Notes: generated from the letters alone by a model not told the origin. Shown: positions 32,834 to 41,618, numbered from the stretch's first letter. The stretch: DNA of 41,618 nucleotides from Bacteroidales bacterium UBA1219 (GCA_002309295.1 DBXF01000086.1:550-42167), one strand, 5' to 3'. Made by a program: numbers and translations.

Positions 32834-33652
32834 TTAGAATTTGTATATAGCTGATATTTGGGGTGTTACACCGAGTGTGGGATGCACCTGCATAGCGAGG
32901 TCCACGCCCCACGAGCTACGGTCGATGCCCACGCCGAAGGAGTATGTCAGCTGTTGTGTGGCAAAGCCGATGCGGGCGTTAACAAAGTCGAAGAAAGTGT
33001 ATTCCAGACCGAACCGGAGGTCGCTGTTGTGGTTCATATCCTTCACAAAATCCATGGTGGCTGTGGCGTTTTTGATGAAATTGTAGGCCACACCAGCACG
33101 GAACAAAGCTGGGACGTCCATCTTGACTTCGGTTTTGTAGTGGGTGGAGATGGGGTTGAAGATGTGTGCTCCGATGGTGAGGGTGCTGGTGGGGTAGAAC
33201 TGCAGTCCCACGCCGAAAGTGAAGAGGTTCGACGATTCGTAGCCTGCTTCAGAAATGCCGGAGTGCAGGTAGTCGAATTCCACACCCAGGGCGAACATGT
33301 GTCCGAATTTCTGAGCGTACATCAGGTTAACGCGTTGCTCGTTGTAGTCGGCGTTGCCGAAATGGGTGTAGCTTGTCCCCAAGCTGCCGCTTTTGGTTAC
33401 TGGCAGGGCAAAGGCCACGCTTTTGTAGCTGAGTTCGGAGAGCAGGAAATTGTTGCGGAACGACAGTCCTACCGAGGGGCGTTCCAGCTTGGCAATGCCT
33501 GCCACGCTGCCCACACGCGACCAAAAATCGTCGAGGGCCACACCGCATCCGCCCATGGCTCCGCCCACCGCACTCTGCGTCGGGAAAGCGAATTGAGAGA
33601 ACGATGCCTTGGCACATATCGCCAACGCTATGAATAGTAGAGTTTTCTTCAT
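32834..33652 (-). CDS. PorQ/PorV-like outer-membrane beta-barrel protein
   Basis: 272 aa: signal peptide (about 1-19, ending SFSQ), then an early glycine-rich segment AVGGAMGGCGVALDDFWS and repeated amphipathic strands ending in SAIYKF. The early GGxGVA pattern and overall layout resemble the PorV/PorQ and FadL-like barrels of Bacteroidota, some of which serve the type IX secretion system. I cannot distinguish PorQ from related barrels by eye. It heads the minus-strand run that includes pyrF and recA, with a full-consensus promoter 25 nt upstream. Confidence 0.75.
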   Translation of the reverse strand: MKKTLLFIALAICAKASFSQFAFPTQSAVGGAMGGCGVALDDFWSRVGSVAGIAKLERPSVGLSFRNNFLLSELSYKSVAFALPVTKSGSLGTSYTHFGNADYNEQRVNLMYAQKFGHMFALGVEFDYLHSGISEAGYESSNLFTFGVGLQFYPTSTLTIGAHIFNPISTHYKTEVKMDVPALFRAGVAYNFIKNATATMDFVKDMNHNSDLRFGLEYTFFDFVNARIGFATQQLTYSFGVGIDRSSWGVDLAMQVHPTLGVTPQISAIYKF

Positions 33653-33677
33653 TCTTTTACCTTAATAAAATATGGTG

Positions 33678-33708
33678 CAAAGATATGATTTTTTCGCCGA
33701 AAAAACAA
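33678..33708 (-). promoter_or_regulatory. Bacteroidota promoter of the barrel-pyrF-recA run
   Basis: On the minus strand TTG (33708-33706), 20 nt, then TATCTTTG (33685-33678), 25 nt before the start codon at 33652. Confidence 0.8.
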
Positions 33709-33738
33709 ACTTTTTTACGATATGTTTCAAGCTTCGCA

Positions 33739-33773
33739 TAAAAAAAGAGGACGGTGTGTGTTCCGTCCTCTTT
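33739..33773 (-). terminator. Intrinsic terminator of the C69 peptidase gene
   Basis: AAAGAGGACGG (33744-33754) pairs perfectly with CCGTCCTCTTT (33763-33773). On the minus strand the stem is followed by a run of T's. Confidence 0.92.
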
Positions 33774-33791
33774 GTGGTACAATCGTTATTG

Positions 33792-35516
33792 TTATTTCTG
33801 TGCCGGTACTTTTATTGTTGAACCGTGGTTTTCGATAATGTAGCGATACCACCATTCGGGATATTTGGGCTGTTCGGGGAACGCTGCCTGTCCCGGACGT
33901 GTGCCGGTGGTCTCGAAATTGAAGTCGGTTCCTTTTTTGATGTTGCCGTCGATGTATTTCACCAGAAGTTTCTGGCTGAGTTCTTTCCAACGGGTGAACA
34001 TAAGGTTAGCCATCTCGCCGGAGAAGCTGTTGAGACGGTTATCCAAGTTGTCGTCGATGTTGGCAAACTCTTCCGACACGTCGCGAACGCGGTCGATGAA
34101 ATTCATCTCAAGCTCGGTTTGAACACGCTGTATGTCTTTTATCATGTCCTCGTAGCGCAGATAGGCGAAGTTGCTCACTTGGTTGAAGAGCCAGAAAGCG
34201 GCTGTTTCGGAATATTCGAGCATATTGCCGTTGCCTTCGCGGAAGCATTCGGGTATTTCGGTGATGCCGCAGAACATGGGGCAGTAAACAGTGGAGTAGG
34301 TGTCGTCAACGCCGAACCACAGCACGCCGCCCACTTTTCTCGGGTATTTGCCGCGGCACTGGGCCACGAAGGAGAAGCCTGTCTGCTGTGTCGAGGTGGC
34401 GCGTTCGTGTACGTATTCAACGCCGTCAACTTTGAACGACATAGGACGCCAGCGGTAGGGGCATTTGAAGGGGCCTGCTCCCACGTCCTTGGTCATGTCC
34501 ATGGGGGTGCCTTCGTAGTGGTCGCGCATAAGCATCATCATGTCGTGCACGTCGAGCGGCTGGTCGGGTTTAATCCACAAAGGCATGCGGTTTTTAAGGT
34601 CGTAGCCCATGGCGTATTGCTCGTATTTTTCCATGCCCTTTGCCACACGGTTGAAGAAAGCGTACACGCGTGCCTCGCAGGCGCGGGCGCCGCTGAAGGT
34701 TACGGGGTTGTAGGTGTCGGAGAAGCTGAAGTTCTCGTCAGTGCCGTTGTAGAGGCCTTTCATGCGGGCGAAGTCAACCACGTCCTCAGCATAAACCACA
34801 TCGATGTTCTTGTCGAAGATTTTTTTGAGGTTTTTGCTGCTGATGCTGTTTTTGGAGGCTTTCTCCATGGGGAAGGTGGTGATACGTGCCTGGTTGGCGT
34901 GGGCGCATACATATCCGTCGGGGATGCGGCGGGCTACCCACACTGCTCCGTTGTTCCATTTTTTGTTGTCCATCTTGGGACCTTTGCCTATCATCTCCAT
35001 AATCCAAACCTCTTCGGGGTCGGCAATGGAGAACGACTCGCCCTCGCTGGCATAGCCATATTCGGCCACCAGTTCGGCCATCACTTTTATGGCTTCGCGG
35101 GCGTTTTTGGCGCGCTGCAGGGTGATGTAGATAAGGCTGCCGTAGTCGATGATGCCTTCGCATTTCTGCAGTTCGTCAACACCGCCGTAGGTGGTTTCGC
35201 CGATAACAAGCTGGAACTCGTTCATGTTGCCTACCACGGAGTAGGTCTCGGCTGCCTGTTTGATTTTGCCCAGCGGACGACCTGAGTCCCAGTCTATCAC
35301 TTCGAACTCGGTGCCTTTTGGGAATTTGGCGGCGGCACGGTAGTACAGCTCACCGTAGAGTACGTGCGAGTCGGCGGCGTAGGTTACAAACGTGGAACCG
35401 TCAACTGTGGCTCCCTTGGTTACCAAAAAATTGGTGCATGCGTTGGCTGTGTTTGCTATAGCCAACAAACTGGCTGTCAATCCAATGGACAGCATTTTAA
35501 GAAACGTTTTTTTCAT
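33792..35516 (-). CDS. C69-family dipeptidase, exported
   Basis: 574 aa from the ATG at 35516; the in-frame extension to 35555 lacks support because the internal Met starts a clear signal peptide. Cleavage after NTANA would expose Cys27 (CTNFLVTKGAT), the N-terminal nucleophile of Ntn hydrolases in peptidase family C69. Further family features are the GSTFVTYAADSH segment, GESFSIADPEEVWIMEM, and WKARRIPDG-like VWVARRIPDGYV. C69 enzymes release dipeptides. This one would act in the periplasm. It has its own -7 element and terminator, so it is a single-gene unit. Confidence 0.93.
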   Translation of the reverse strand: MKKTFLKMLSIGLTASLLAIANTANACTNFLVTKGATVDGSTFVTYAADSHVLYGELYYRAAAKFPKGTEFEVIDWDSGRPLGKIKQAAETYSVVGNMNEFQLVIGETTYGGVDELQKCEGIIDYGSLIYITLQRAKNAREAIKVMAELVAEYGYASEGESFSIADPEEVWIMEMIGKGPKMDNKKWNNGAVWVARRIPDGYVCAHANQARITTFPMEKASKNSISSKNLKKIFDKNIDVVYAEDVVDFARMKGLYNGTDENFSFSDTYNPVTFSGARACEARVYAFFNRVAKGMEKYEQYAMGYDLKNRMPLWIKPDQPLDVHDMMMLMRDHYEGTPMDMTKDVGAGPFKCPYRWRPMSFKVDGVEYVHERATSTQQTGFSFVAQCRGKYPRKVGGVLWFGVDDTYSTVYCPMFCGITEIPECFREGNGNMLEYSETAAFWLFNQVSNFAYLRYEDMIKDIQRVQTELEMNFIDRVRDVSEEFANIDDNLDNRLNSFSGEMANLMFTRWKELSQKLLVKYIDGNIKKGTDFNFETTGTRPGQAAFPEQPKYPEWWYRYIIENHGSTIKVPAQK

Positions 35517-35552
35517 TGTAGATATATGTGTTTTATTTTTTTTCGCAAAGTG

Positions 35553-35560
35553 CAAAGTTA
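35553..35560 (-). promoter_or_regulatory. -7 element (TAACTTTG) for the C69 peptidase gene
   Basis: Minus-strand match to TAnnTTTG, 36 nt before the start codon at 35516. No TTG at the usual spacing. Confidence 0.65.
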
Positions 35561-35654
35561 CGATTTTTTTTGCAATAAATGCAGGGGGGTGTTATTTTTT
35601 CCGCCAAAAATTTGAATTATAAAGAGACGGAACAGCCGATGACAAGGGAAAAAA

Positions 35655-36581
35655 CTAATTTTTGAACCTCGGATGGAATTTAGTTATTGTCTCTCGCAGG
35701 TATTTTTGGTCGAGATGGGTGTAAATTTCGGTGGTGGTAATGGACTCGTGTCCGAGCATCTCCTGCACTGCACGCAGGTCGGCGCCGTTGCGCACAAGCT
35801 CGGTGGCGAAGGAGTGGCGGAAACTGTGCGGACTTACGGTCTTGTGTATCCCCGCTTTCTCCACCGCTGTTTGTATAAACATAAATATGTACTGCCGCGA
35901 GAGTTTTTGGCCACGCCGCGACAGAAAAACATAGTTCTCGTTGCCGGGTTTTATTTCTATTTCGTTGCGCTGGCCGGTGATGTAAAGTCGTAGCAGTTTT
36001 ATGGCGTGTTTGTTTATGGGAACCCACCGTTGTTTGTCGCCCTTGCCCTGGATCAGCAGGCATTCCTCGTCGAGGTGGAGCTGCGACAGGCGCAGGTTTA
36101 CCAGCTCCGACACACGCAGTCCGCAGCCGTAAAGCACTTCTATTATCACCTGGTTGCGGGAGTCGTCCTCGCGCGAAAGGTCGAAAGTGGCGAGAATTTT
36201 ATCTATCTCTTCGTTGGAAAGCACATCGGGCAGCTTGCGTGTATGTCGCGGCATGTCGAGCATGTCGGTGGGATTTTCTTTAATAACATCCTCGATGGCA
36301 AGATAATGGAAAAACATACGCAGTCCCGAGACTATGCGACTTTGGGTGGCGACAGCTATGTCGGTGTTGTTCAGGTCTTTGATAAAAGCCTGAAGATCGC
36401 TGAGGGTTATCTTTTCGGGAATAAGCCCCGAAGGCACAGCATAGTTATTTTTAAGGAGTTCCACATCGTGCAGGTATGCATCGATGCTGTTTTGGGAAAG
36501 GCTTTTTTCGAGAGTGAGAAACGTCTTGAAACGGTTTTTGTAGCGTTCCCATCTGCTGTTGATGCTGTCGGAGTCTCCCAT
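35655..36581 (-). CDS. xerD: Tyrosine recombinase XerD
   Basis: 308 aa. An N-terminal SAM-like DNA-binding domain (about 8-100) and a C-terminal catalytic domain with all six active-site residues: R156 (GCGLRVSEL), K180, H252 and R255 (HSFRHSFAT), H278 (LGHES) and Y287 (EIYTH). XerD with XerC resolves chromosome dimers at dif. The conserved genomic setting and length argue for XerD and not a phage integrase. It begins 11 nt after lptB. No dif-like site was identified in the window. Confidence 0.92.
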   Translation of the reverse strand: MGDSDSINSRWERYKNRFKTFLTLEKSLSQNSIDAYLHDVELLKNNYAVPSGLIPEKITLSDLQAFIKDLNNTDIAVATQSRIVSGLRMFFHYLAIEDVIKENPTDMLDMPRHTRKLPDVLSNEEIDKILATFDLSREDDSRNQVIIEVLYGCGLRVSELVNLRLSQLHLDEECLLIQGKGDKQRWVPINKHAIKLLRLYITGQRNEIEIKPGNENYVFLSRRGQKLSRQYIFMFIQTAVEKAGIHKTVSPHSFRHSFATELVRNGADLRAVQEMLGHESITTTEIYTHLDQKYLRETITKFHPRFKN

Positions 36582-36592
36582 TGTGATGACGT

Positions 36593-37315
36593 TTATCGCA
36601 GTTCGAAATCGTCGCCGAGGTACAGTTTGCGTGCCACGGGGTCGTTGGCCAGCTCTTCGGGGGTGCCCGATTTAAGCACACTGCCTTCGAAAAGCAGGTA
36701 GGCGCGGTCGGTGATGTTGAGGGTTTCGTGCACGTTGTGGTCGGTGATGAGGATGCCTATGTTTTTGTCCTTCAGTTTGGCAACGATGGACTGAATGTCC
36801 TGCACAGCAATGGGGTCCACGCCGGCGAAAGGCTCGTCGAGGAGCAGGAATTTGGGGTCGGCAGCCAGGGCGCGGGCTATCTCCGTGCGTCGGCGTTCGC
36901 CGCCTGAGAGCTGTATGCCTTTGCTCTTGCGTATGTGCTGTAGGCCGAACTCGTCGAGCAGCGACTCCAGCTTTTCCTGACGCTGTTCTTTGTTCAAGTC
37001 GGTGAACTCCAGAATTCCCATAATATTGTCCTCCACCGACAGGTTGCGGAACACCGAGGCTTCCTGTGCAAGGTATCCAACACCGTGCTTGGCGCGCTGG
37101 TACTGGGCCATCTTGGTGATGTCGGTGTCGTCGAGAAACACCTTTCCGGAATAGGGTTTTATAATACCCACAATCATATAGAATGTGGTGGTTTTGCCTG
37201 CTCCGTTGGGACCGAGCAATCCCACAATCTCTCCTTGTTCCACATTAACGCTAACGCCTTTCACAACGGTGCGTTTGCGGTATTTTTTTACTACGTCTTC
37301 GGTTCTGAGTATCAT
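36593..37315 (-). CDS. lptB: LPS export ABC transporter ATP-binding protein LptB
   Basis: 240 aa ATPase. Walker A GPNGAGKTT (35-43), Q-loop region YLAQEASVFRNLSVEDNI, signature LSGGERRR, Walker B FLLLDEPFAGVDP and H-loop ILITDHNVHE. The PFAGVDPIAVQDI context is characteristic of LptB. It powers the LptB2FGC complex that extracts lipopolysaccharide from the inner membrane. It follows kdsD by 34 nt, so Kdo supply and LPS export are encoded together. Confidence 0.95.
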   Translation of the reverse strand: MILRTEDVVKKYRKRTVVKGVSVNVEQGEIVGLLGPNGAGKTTTFYMIVGIIKPYSGKVFLDDTDITKMAQYQRAKHGVGYLAQEASVFRNLSVEDNIMGILEFTDLNKEQRQEKLESLLDEFGLQHIRKSKGIQLSGGERRRTEIARALAADPKFLLLDEPFAGVDPIAVQDIQSIVAKLKDKNIGILITDHNVHETLNITDRAYLLFEGSVLKSGTPEELANDPVARKLYLGDDFELR

Positions 37316-37349
37316 ATATATATGTAGTATTATTGTTTAAAACTTAAAA

Positions 37350-38318
37350 TCACACAATACCTTCGCGCAGAAGGTCGTGCAGATGTATTATGCCGAGGTA
37401 ATGTCCTTCGGCGTTGGTTACAACGAGCTGTGTTATGGAGTTTTTGCGCATTATGGCAAGAGCGTTGGCGGCAAAGTCGGTGTTGAGTACGGTCTTTGGC
37501 GTTGTCGACATAATGTCGGAGGCTTTTAGACCAACGATGTCGGCGTTGGCTTTGAGCATTCGTCGCAGGTCGCCGTCGGTGATGATGCCGTCGATGCGGG
37601 TGTCGTGGCCCACCACGGTGCAGCCCAGACGTTTGCCCGTCATCTCCAAAATAGTGTCGCGTATGCTCGTTTCGGGAGCCACTAGCGGACGCTCGTTGTT
37701 CTTGTAAATATCGGAAACGCGCATGTACAGCTGTTTGCCGAGAGCGCCTCCGGGGTGGTACTTGGCAAAGTCGTTGGCCGAAAAACGACGGCATTCGAGC
37801 AGAGCCACGGCCAGAGCGTCGCCCATAACAAGCTGTGCAGTGGTGCTTGCTGTGGGGGCGAGGTTGTTGGGGTCGGCCTCGCACTCTACGGTGGTGTTAA
37901 GCACTATGTCGGCCTGCGAGGCGAGGTACGATTCGGTGTTGCCAACAATGGCTATCAAAGTGTTTCCGGTGTTTTTGATAAGGGGAGTCAGCACTTTTAT
38001 TTCGGGGGTGTTGCCGCTTTTGGAGATGCAAATCACCACATCGTCGGGCTGGATAATGCCCAAGTCGCCGTGGATGGCGTCGGCGGCGTGCATAAAGATG
38101 GCCGGAGTGCCGGTGGAATTGAAAGTGGAAACTATTTTGTTGGCTATGTTGGCACTCTTGCCGATGCCAGTGATTATTACCCTTCCTTTGGCCAAAAAAA
38201 GTGTTTTTACAGCATCGGGAAAGTTGTTATCCAACAGTTTCCCCATATTTTCGATAGCTTTTTTTTCGCAGCTAAAAACCTGATTAGCAATATCTTTGAG
38301 CTCGTTTTCGGTTTTCAT
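37350..38318 (-). CDS. kdsD: Arabinose-5-phosphate isomerase (KdsD/KpsF type)
   Basis: 322 aa from the ATG at 38318; the frame extends further upstream to 38369, but the extension is hydrophobic and poorly supported. An N-terminal SIS domain (about 30-170; VIITGIGKSANIANKI, CISKSGNTPEI) is followed by two CBS domains (about 195-320; GITDGDLRR-like DGIITDGDLRRML). The enzyme converts ribulose 5-phosphate to arabinose 5-phosphate, the first step to Kdo for lipopolysaccharide. It is the first gene of the kdsD-lptB-xerD run. Confidence 0.94.
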   Translation of the reverse strand: MKTENELKDIANQVFSCEKKAIENMGKLLDNNFPDAVKTLFLAKGRVIITGIGKSANIANKIVSTFNSTGTPAIFMHAADAIHGDLGIIQPDDVVICISKSGNTPEIKVLTPLIKNTGNTLIAIVGNTESYLASQADIVLNTTVECEADPNNLAPTASTTAQLVMGDALAVALLECRRFSANDFAKYHPGGALGKQLYMRVSDIYKNNERPLVAPETSIRDTILEMTGKRLGCTVVGHDTRIDGIITDGDLRRMLKANADIVGLKASDIMSTTPKTVLNTDFAANALAIMRKNSITQLVVTNAEGHYLGIIHLHDLLREGIV

Positions 38319-38379
38319 GGCAAAAAATATTTTGTTATTTAAAAAAAAAATGATAACTTTACAAATCAAAATAATAACG

Positions 38380-38387
38380 CAAAAGTA
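38380..38387 (-). promoter_or_regulatory. Possible -7 element (TACTTTTG) for kdsD-lptB-xerD
   Basis: Minus-strand match to TAnnTTTG, 61 nt before the kdsD start, within the 127-bp region divergent from recQ. No TTG partner. No plus-strand consensus for recQ was found. Confidence 0.4.
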
Positions 38388-38445
38388 CGAAATTATTTGT
38401 ACTTAGCGCGAAAAAATTTGACGATATTAAGGCAGACACACGCTA

Positions 38446-40689
38446 ATGGCTACAGTATCAGGTAAAAAGAAAAGAGTAGAGGACATCGACCTCGACGCTG
38501 CGTTGAAGGAATATTTCGGTTTTGACAGCTTCAAAGGCGACCAAAAAGAGATAATCCGCAACGTGCTTATGGGCAACGATACTTTTGTTATCATGCCCAC
38601 GGGCGGTGGCAAGTCGTTGTGCTACCAGCTGCCCGCAGTGATATCGGAAGGCACTGCCATTGTGGTTTCGCCGCTTATAGCGCTGATGAAAAACCAGGTG
38701 GACGCCATGCGCTACAACTCTGGCAAAAACTGCGTGGCGCATTTTCTCAACTCCACCCTCAACCGACAGCAGACCAAAGACGTGAAAGACGACCTTGTGG
38801 CCAAAAACACCAAGCTGCTGTACATCGCGCCCGAAACCCTATCCAAACCCGAAACCATCGATTTCCTGAAAAAACTGCCCATATCGTTTTTCGCCATCGA
38901 CGAAGCACACTGCATTTCAGAATGGGGACACGATTTCCGTCCCGAATACCGCCGTCTGCGAGAGGCCATCAACGCCATCAACAAAAAAGTGGCGATACTC
39001 ACCCTCACCGCTTCGGCCACTCCCAAAGTGCAGCAGGACATCATAGTCAACCTCGGCATGGAAAACGCCAAGGTCTTCATCTCGTCGTTCAACCGTCCCA
39101 ACCTCTACTACGAGGTGCGTCCCAAACCAAGCGACGCAATGACGCTGAACAAAGAGATAATACGTTTCATAAAAGAAAATCCCAACAAATCGGGTATCAT
39201 ATACTGCCTTACACGTAAAAAAGTGGAGGAGATATCCGAACTCCTAAGGGTCAACAATATACGCTCGTTGCCGTACCACGCCGGCCTCGACACCAAGACA
39301 CGTAACGAAAATCAGGACAAATTCCTTATGGAGGAGGTGGAGGTGATAGTGGCCACCATCGCTTTCGGCATGGGTATCGACAAGCCCGACGTGCGTTTCG
39401 TGATACACTACGACATTCCCAAGAGCCTGGAAGGCTACTATCAGGAAACGGGACGTGCCGGCCGCGACGGAGGCGAGGGCAAATGCATAGCCTTCTACTC
39501 CGACCACGACGTGGAGAAACTTTACAAATTCTTCAGCGACAAAACTCCCACCGAACAGGAACAAGCCAACCAGCTGATACAAGAGATGGTGTCGTATGCC
39601 GAATCGTCGGCCTGCCGTCGTGTAAACATACTGAAATATTTCGGCGAGGACTACAATGTGGAAAACTGCGGCAACTGCGACAACTGTCTGCACCCCAAGG
39701 AACGCATCGAAGCCGAAGAGGATATGGTGTACGCCCTGAAAACCATCGTGGCCACACGCCAGATGTTCAAAGCCAAAGTCATTATCGATGTGATGATGGG
39801 GCACACCAATAGTCACACCAAAACCCACATGCACCACAAGCTGGAGGTTTTCGGCAAGGGCAAGGACAAGGACGAACTGTACTGGAAAGCCGTTATCCGT
39901 CAGGCCATTTTCGAAGGCTTTGTTACCAAAGAGATAGAACAATTCGGTGTGCTGAAAATGACTCCGGCAGGACTTAAGTTTGTGATACACAGCCATCCCG
40001 TGTATGTGTCGCGCGACCACGACTATTCTGAGGTGTCCACCGACGATGTGATAAATATGGCTGGAACTGGAGCCACCTCGGCCTCCGGCGACGACAGACT
40101 GCTTCCGCAGCTGAAACGTCTGCGCAAGGAAATTGCCGAAAGGTCCAACCCTCCGGTCCCGCCATACGTTGTTTTCGAAGACCCCTCGCTCGAGGATATG
40201 ACAATTCATTATCCTATTACCATCGAAGAGATGAGCGGCATAATAGGCGTGGGATTGGCCAAAGCCGAACGTTACGGGCAGCCGTTTATCGATCTTATAA
40301 AAGCATACGTTGAGGAAAACGGCATCGAGCGTCCGCAGGATTTCAAGATACGATCGGTGGGCAAAACCAGCGTGAAAACCAGCGTGCTTAAAGCCCTCGA
40401 CCGCAAAGTGCCTTTCGAGGACATAATGTCGACACAGAAAATAGACATGGACGAGCTGCTTACCAATATGGAAAGCATTGTGAAATCGGGCATTAAGCTC
40501 AGCAACATGGACTATTATATCCAGACTTACGTGGACGAAGATGTTTGCGACGACCTGCTCGACTATTTCCTCAATTCCGAAAGCGACTCCATCGACGATG
40601 CCGTGGAAGAATTTTCCGACGACGACGATATTACCGAGGACGACATCCGTCTTGTGCGTCTGAAATTCCTTACGGATTACGGACATTAA
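38446..40689 (+). CDS. recQ: ATP-dependent DNA helicase RecQ
   Basis: 747 aa. Superfamily 2 helicase motifs: MPTGGGKSLCYQLP (motif I), VVSPLIALM, AIDEAHCISEWGHDFR (DEAH box and RecQ loop), LTLTASATP (III), then ATIAFGMGIDKPDVR (V) and QETGRAGRDG (VI). The zinc-binding domain has CRRVNILKYFGE and CGNCDNC. A winged-helix part and an HRDC-like region follow, ending in a long acidic tail (SESDSIDDAVEEFSDDDD). It unwinds DNA 3'-5' during recombination and replication-fork repair. It is a single gene, divergent from kdsD. Confidence 0.96.
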   Translation: MATVSGKKKRVEDIDLDAALKEYFGFDSFKGDQKEIIRNVLMGNDTFVIMPTGGGKSLCYQLPAVISEGTAIVVSPLIALMKNQVDAMRYNSGKNCVAHFLNSTLNRQQTKDVKDDLVAKNTKLLYIAPETLSKPETIDFLKKLPISFFAIDEAHCISEWGHDFRPEYRRLREAINAINKKVAILTLTASATPKVQQDIIVNLGMENAKVFISSFNRPNLYYEVRPKPSDAMTLNKEIIRFIKENPNKSGIIYCLTRKKVEEISELLRVNNIRSLPYHAGLDTKTRNENQDKFLMEEVEVIVATIAFGMGIDKPDVRFVIHYDIPKSLEGYYQETGRAGRDGGEGKCIAFYSDHDVEKLYKFFSDKTPTEQEQANQLIQEMVSYAESSACRRVNILKYFGEDYNVENCGNCDNCLHPKERIEAEEDMVYALKTIVATRQMFKAKVIIDVMMGHTNSHTKTHMHHKLEVFGKGKDKDELYWKAVIRQAIFEGFVTKEIEQFGVLKMTPAGLKFVIHSHPVYVSRDHDYSEVSTDDVINMAGTGATSASGDDRLLPQLKRLRKEIAERSNPPVPPYVVFEDPSLEDMTIHYPITIEEMSGIIGVGLAKAERYGQPFIDLIKAYVEENGIERPQDFKIRSVGKTSVKTSVLKALDRKVPFEDIMSTQKIDMDELLTNMESIVKSGIKLSNMDYYIQTYVDEDVCDDLLDYFLNSESDSIDDAVEEFSDDDDITEDDIRLVRLKFLTDYGH

Positions 40690-40707
40690 TAATAAATATC
40701 CGAAAAA

Positions 40708-40742
40708 AATAACGGCGGAAAGCATCGCTTTCCGCCGTTATT
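40708..40742. terminator. Bidirectional intrinsic terminator between recQ and the FKBP gene
   Basis: A perfect 16-bp stem (AATAACGGCGGAAAGC at 40708-40723 with its complement at 40727-40742, loop ATC). It lies between convergent stop codons, with an A-rich run before and an AT-rich run after. Confidence 0.9.
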
Positions 40743-40760
40743 ATTATATATGTATTTCGT

Positions 40761-41468
40761 TTAGTCTTTATAAAGTTCGTAAAGTTCTATTTCGTAAACC
40801 ACTATGGCATCGGAGGGTATGTTCAGTTGCGGGCTGCCCGAGGCGCCGAAAGCATAGTGCGAAGGGATGTAGAAAATGTAGCGCGAGCCAGCGTTCATCA
40901 AGGTCAGGCTGTAGCCTACGCCCTGCATGAGATTGGCCGGAAGGTTGAAGATTCCTGATGTGCTGAAAGAGTTGTCGAACACCGTGCCGTCGAGCAGACG
41001 ACCTTCGTAGTTGAAACGGACGCGTTGTTTTTCTTTAGCCTTCGGACCTTTGCCTTCTTTCACCACCTTATAATAAATGCCGCTGGTCTCGTCATATTTC
41101 ATTTCGGGGTCTTTCTCTGCAAGAGCTTTCAGGGTTTCCTGCTGTTCGAGGAAAACTTTTTGTTCTTTGTTTTGCTGAGCTAAATGAAGGGCTGCCGAAA
41201 AGTTTTCCAATCCCTCTTGATAAGTTACGTTGTCCACCATCGAAGGTTTGCCGTCGAGAGTGGCTTCTACGGCCTTCAAAATCACCTGCTTGTTAAGCTG
41301 TACTTCGGACTCTTTAAGACCGCGGGCGAAATTCTCTCCCAAAATCCAGCTTATGGTGTCGCTGGCTGTTTTTAGTTCTACCTTATTTTCCTGTGAGTTG
41401 CACGATGTTGCCGAAAACAACAGTGTTGCCGAAACGGCAATTCCAATAAGAAAATTCGTTCTTTTCAT
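40761..41468 (-). CDS. FKBP-type peptidyl-prolyl isomerase, lipoprotein
   Basis: 235 aa. Lipoprotein signal with lipobox ATSC (Cys23). A helical N-terminal dimerisation-type region (about 35-120, FKBP_N-like: DTISWILGENFARGLK, LNKQVILKAVEATLDGK) precedes an FKBP catalytic domain (about 125-235) with VRFNYEGRLLDGTVFDNSF, SRYIFYIPSHYAFG and IPSDAIVVYEIELYEL. It resembles the Mip/FkpA group and would assist folding of envelope proteins. It lies 21 nt after the partial gene at the window edge and may be cotranscribed with it. Confidence 0.93.
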   Translation of the reverse strand: MKRTNFLIGIAVSATLLFSATSCNSQENKVELKTASDTISWILGENFARGLKESEVQLNKQVILKAVEATLDGKPSMVDNVTYQEGLENFSAALHLAQQNKEQKVFLEQQETLKALAEKDPEMKYDETSGIYYKVVKEGKGPKAKEKQRVRFNYEGRLLDGTVFDNSFSTSGIFNLPANLMQGVGYSLTLMNAGSRYIFYIPSHYAFGASGSPQLNIPSDAIVVYEIELYELYKD

Positions 41469-41489
41469 TGTGATGTGTTTTTATAAATG

Positions 41490-41618
41490 TCAGTATCCTA
41501 ATATTTTAAGCATTGATTTGTGGCTTTGTTCCTTGGCGAAAAGCTTGGTGTAGTAGTCGCCGTTTTCGTCGAGACCTATTATTATATGTTTTGGCGCGGG
41601 GATGAGGCAGTGCTGTAT
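41490..41618 (-). CDS. 3' end of an unidentified gene, cut by the window
   Basis: The last 42 codons and the TGA stop of a minus-strand frame (stop at 41490-41492). The visible C-terminus includes APKHIIIGLDENGDYY and ends MLKILGY. The coding character (host-like codon use) and the tight 21-nt spacing to the FKBP gene support a real gene. No family can be recognised from this fragment. Confidence 0.6.
   Translation of the reverse strand: MQHCLIPAPKHIIIGLDENGDYYTKLFAKEQSHKSMLKILGY

Noticed and set aside
33825..35285. 486-codon plus-strand frame opposite the C69 peptidase
   Set aside because: Shadow frame; the opposite strand has signal peptide, nucleophile Cys, promoter and terminator.
35655..36581. 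Phage or transposon integrase marking a mobile element
   Set aside because: Length, complete XerD motifs and the kdsD-lptB context point to the housekeeping recombinase. No attachment repeats were seen around it.
39244..40725. 493-codon minus-strand frame opposite recQ
   Set aside because: Shadow of recQ, whose helicase motifs are complete.

Overview
The window looks like a chromosomal segment of a member of the Bacteroidota, most likely an uncultured Bacteroidales. Evidence: several promoters match the Bacteroidota sigma-factor pattern (TTG, about 20 nt, then TAnnTTTG), most leaders are A-rich and lack a Shine-Dalgarno sequence, a type IX secretion (T9SS) C-terminal sorting domain is present, and a GldB-family lipoprotein and Bacteroidota-type lipoprotein signals are seen. 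Most of the sequence is moderately GC-rich. Two stretches are clearly AT-richer (about 2.05-3.4 kb and 21.4-23.98 kb) and look acquired.

Layout. 1-350: the 3' part of a tRNA-Val, its terminator, degenerate repeats and a promoter. 352-1998: a zinc metallopeptidase lipoprotein. 2052-3397: an AT-rich gene with a C-terminal WG-like repeat, enclosed by 22-nt imperfect inverted repeats; it looks like a small inserted cassette. 3630-8043 (minus): mrdA-rodA-clpX. 8312-12486 (plus): GldB-family lipoprotein, LTA-synthase-like phosphoglycerol transferase, diacylglycerol kinase and a SUI1/YciH factor, followed by an exported nitroreductase-like protein and an AI-2E-family permease. 14477-16361: a small exported protein and a T9SS cargo protein.

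16476-24580 is the accessory part. An ATPase with a nuclease-like C-terminus lies between two 83-bp direct repeats (79 of 83 identical). Next comes a WYL-domain regulator, divergent from a SLOG-domain protein, an AAA+ ATPase, two unrecognised proteins, two predicted PD-(D/E)xK nucleases with their own promoter, and a metallophosphoesterase that overlaps the last nuclease by 4 bp. Regulator, nucleotide-sensing fold, AAA+ motor and nucleases together make a plausible, undescribed anti-phage or stress island. This is the best candidate for a new system in the window.

24658-41618 returns to housekeeping genes, mostly on the minus strand: an aspartate aminotransferase and tRNA-Arg(CCU); a long operon-like run (outer-membrane barrel, HhH/barrel protein, pyrF, a 4-TM protein, recA, another 4-TM protein, MsbA-like ABC exporter); a C69 dipeptidase; kdsD-lptB-xerD, of which the first two act in lipopolysaccharide supply; recQ on the plus strand; and an FKBP lipoprotein followed by a gene cut by the window edge. 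No rRNA, CRISPR array, or insertion sequence with a recognisable transposase was seen.
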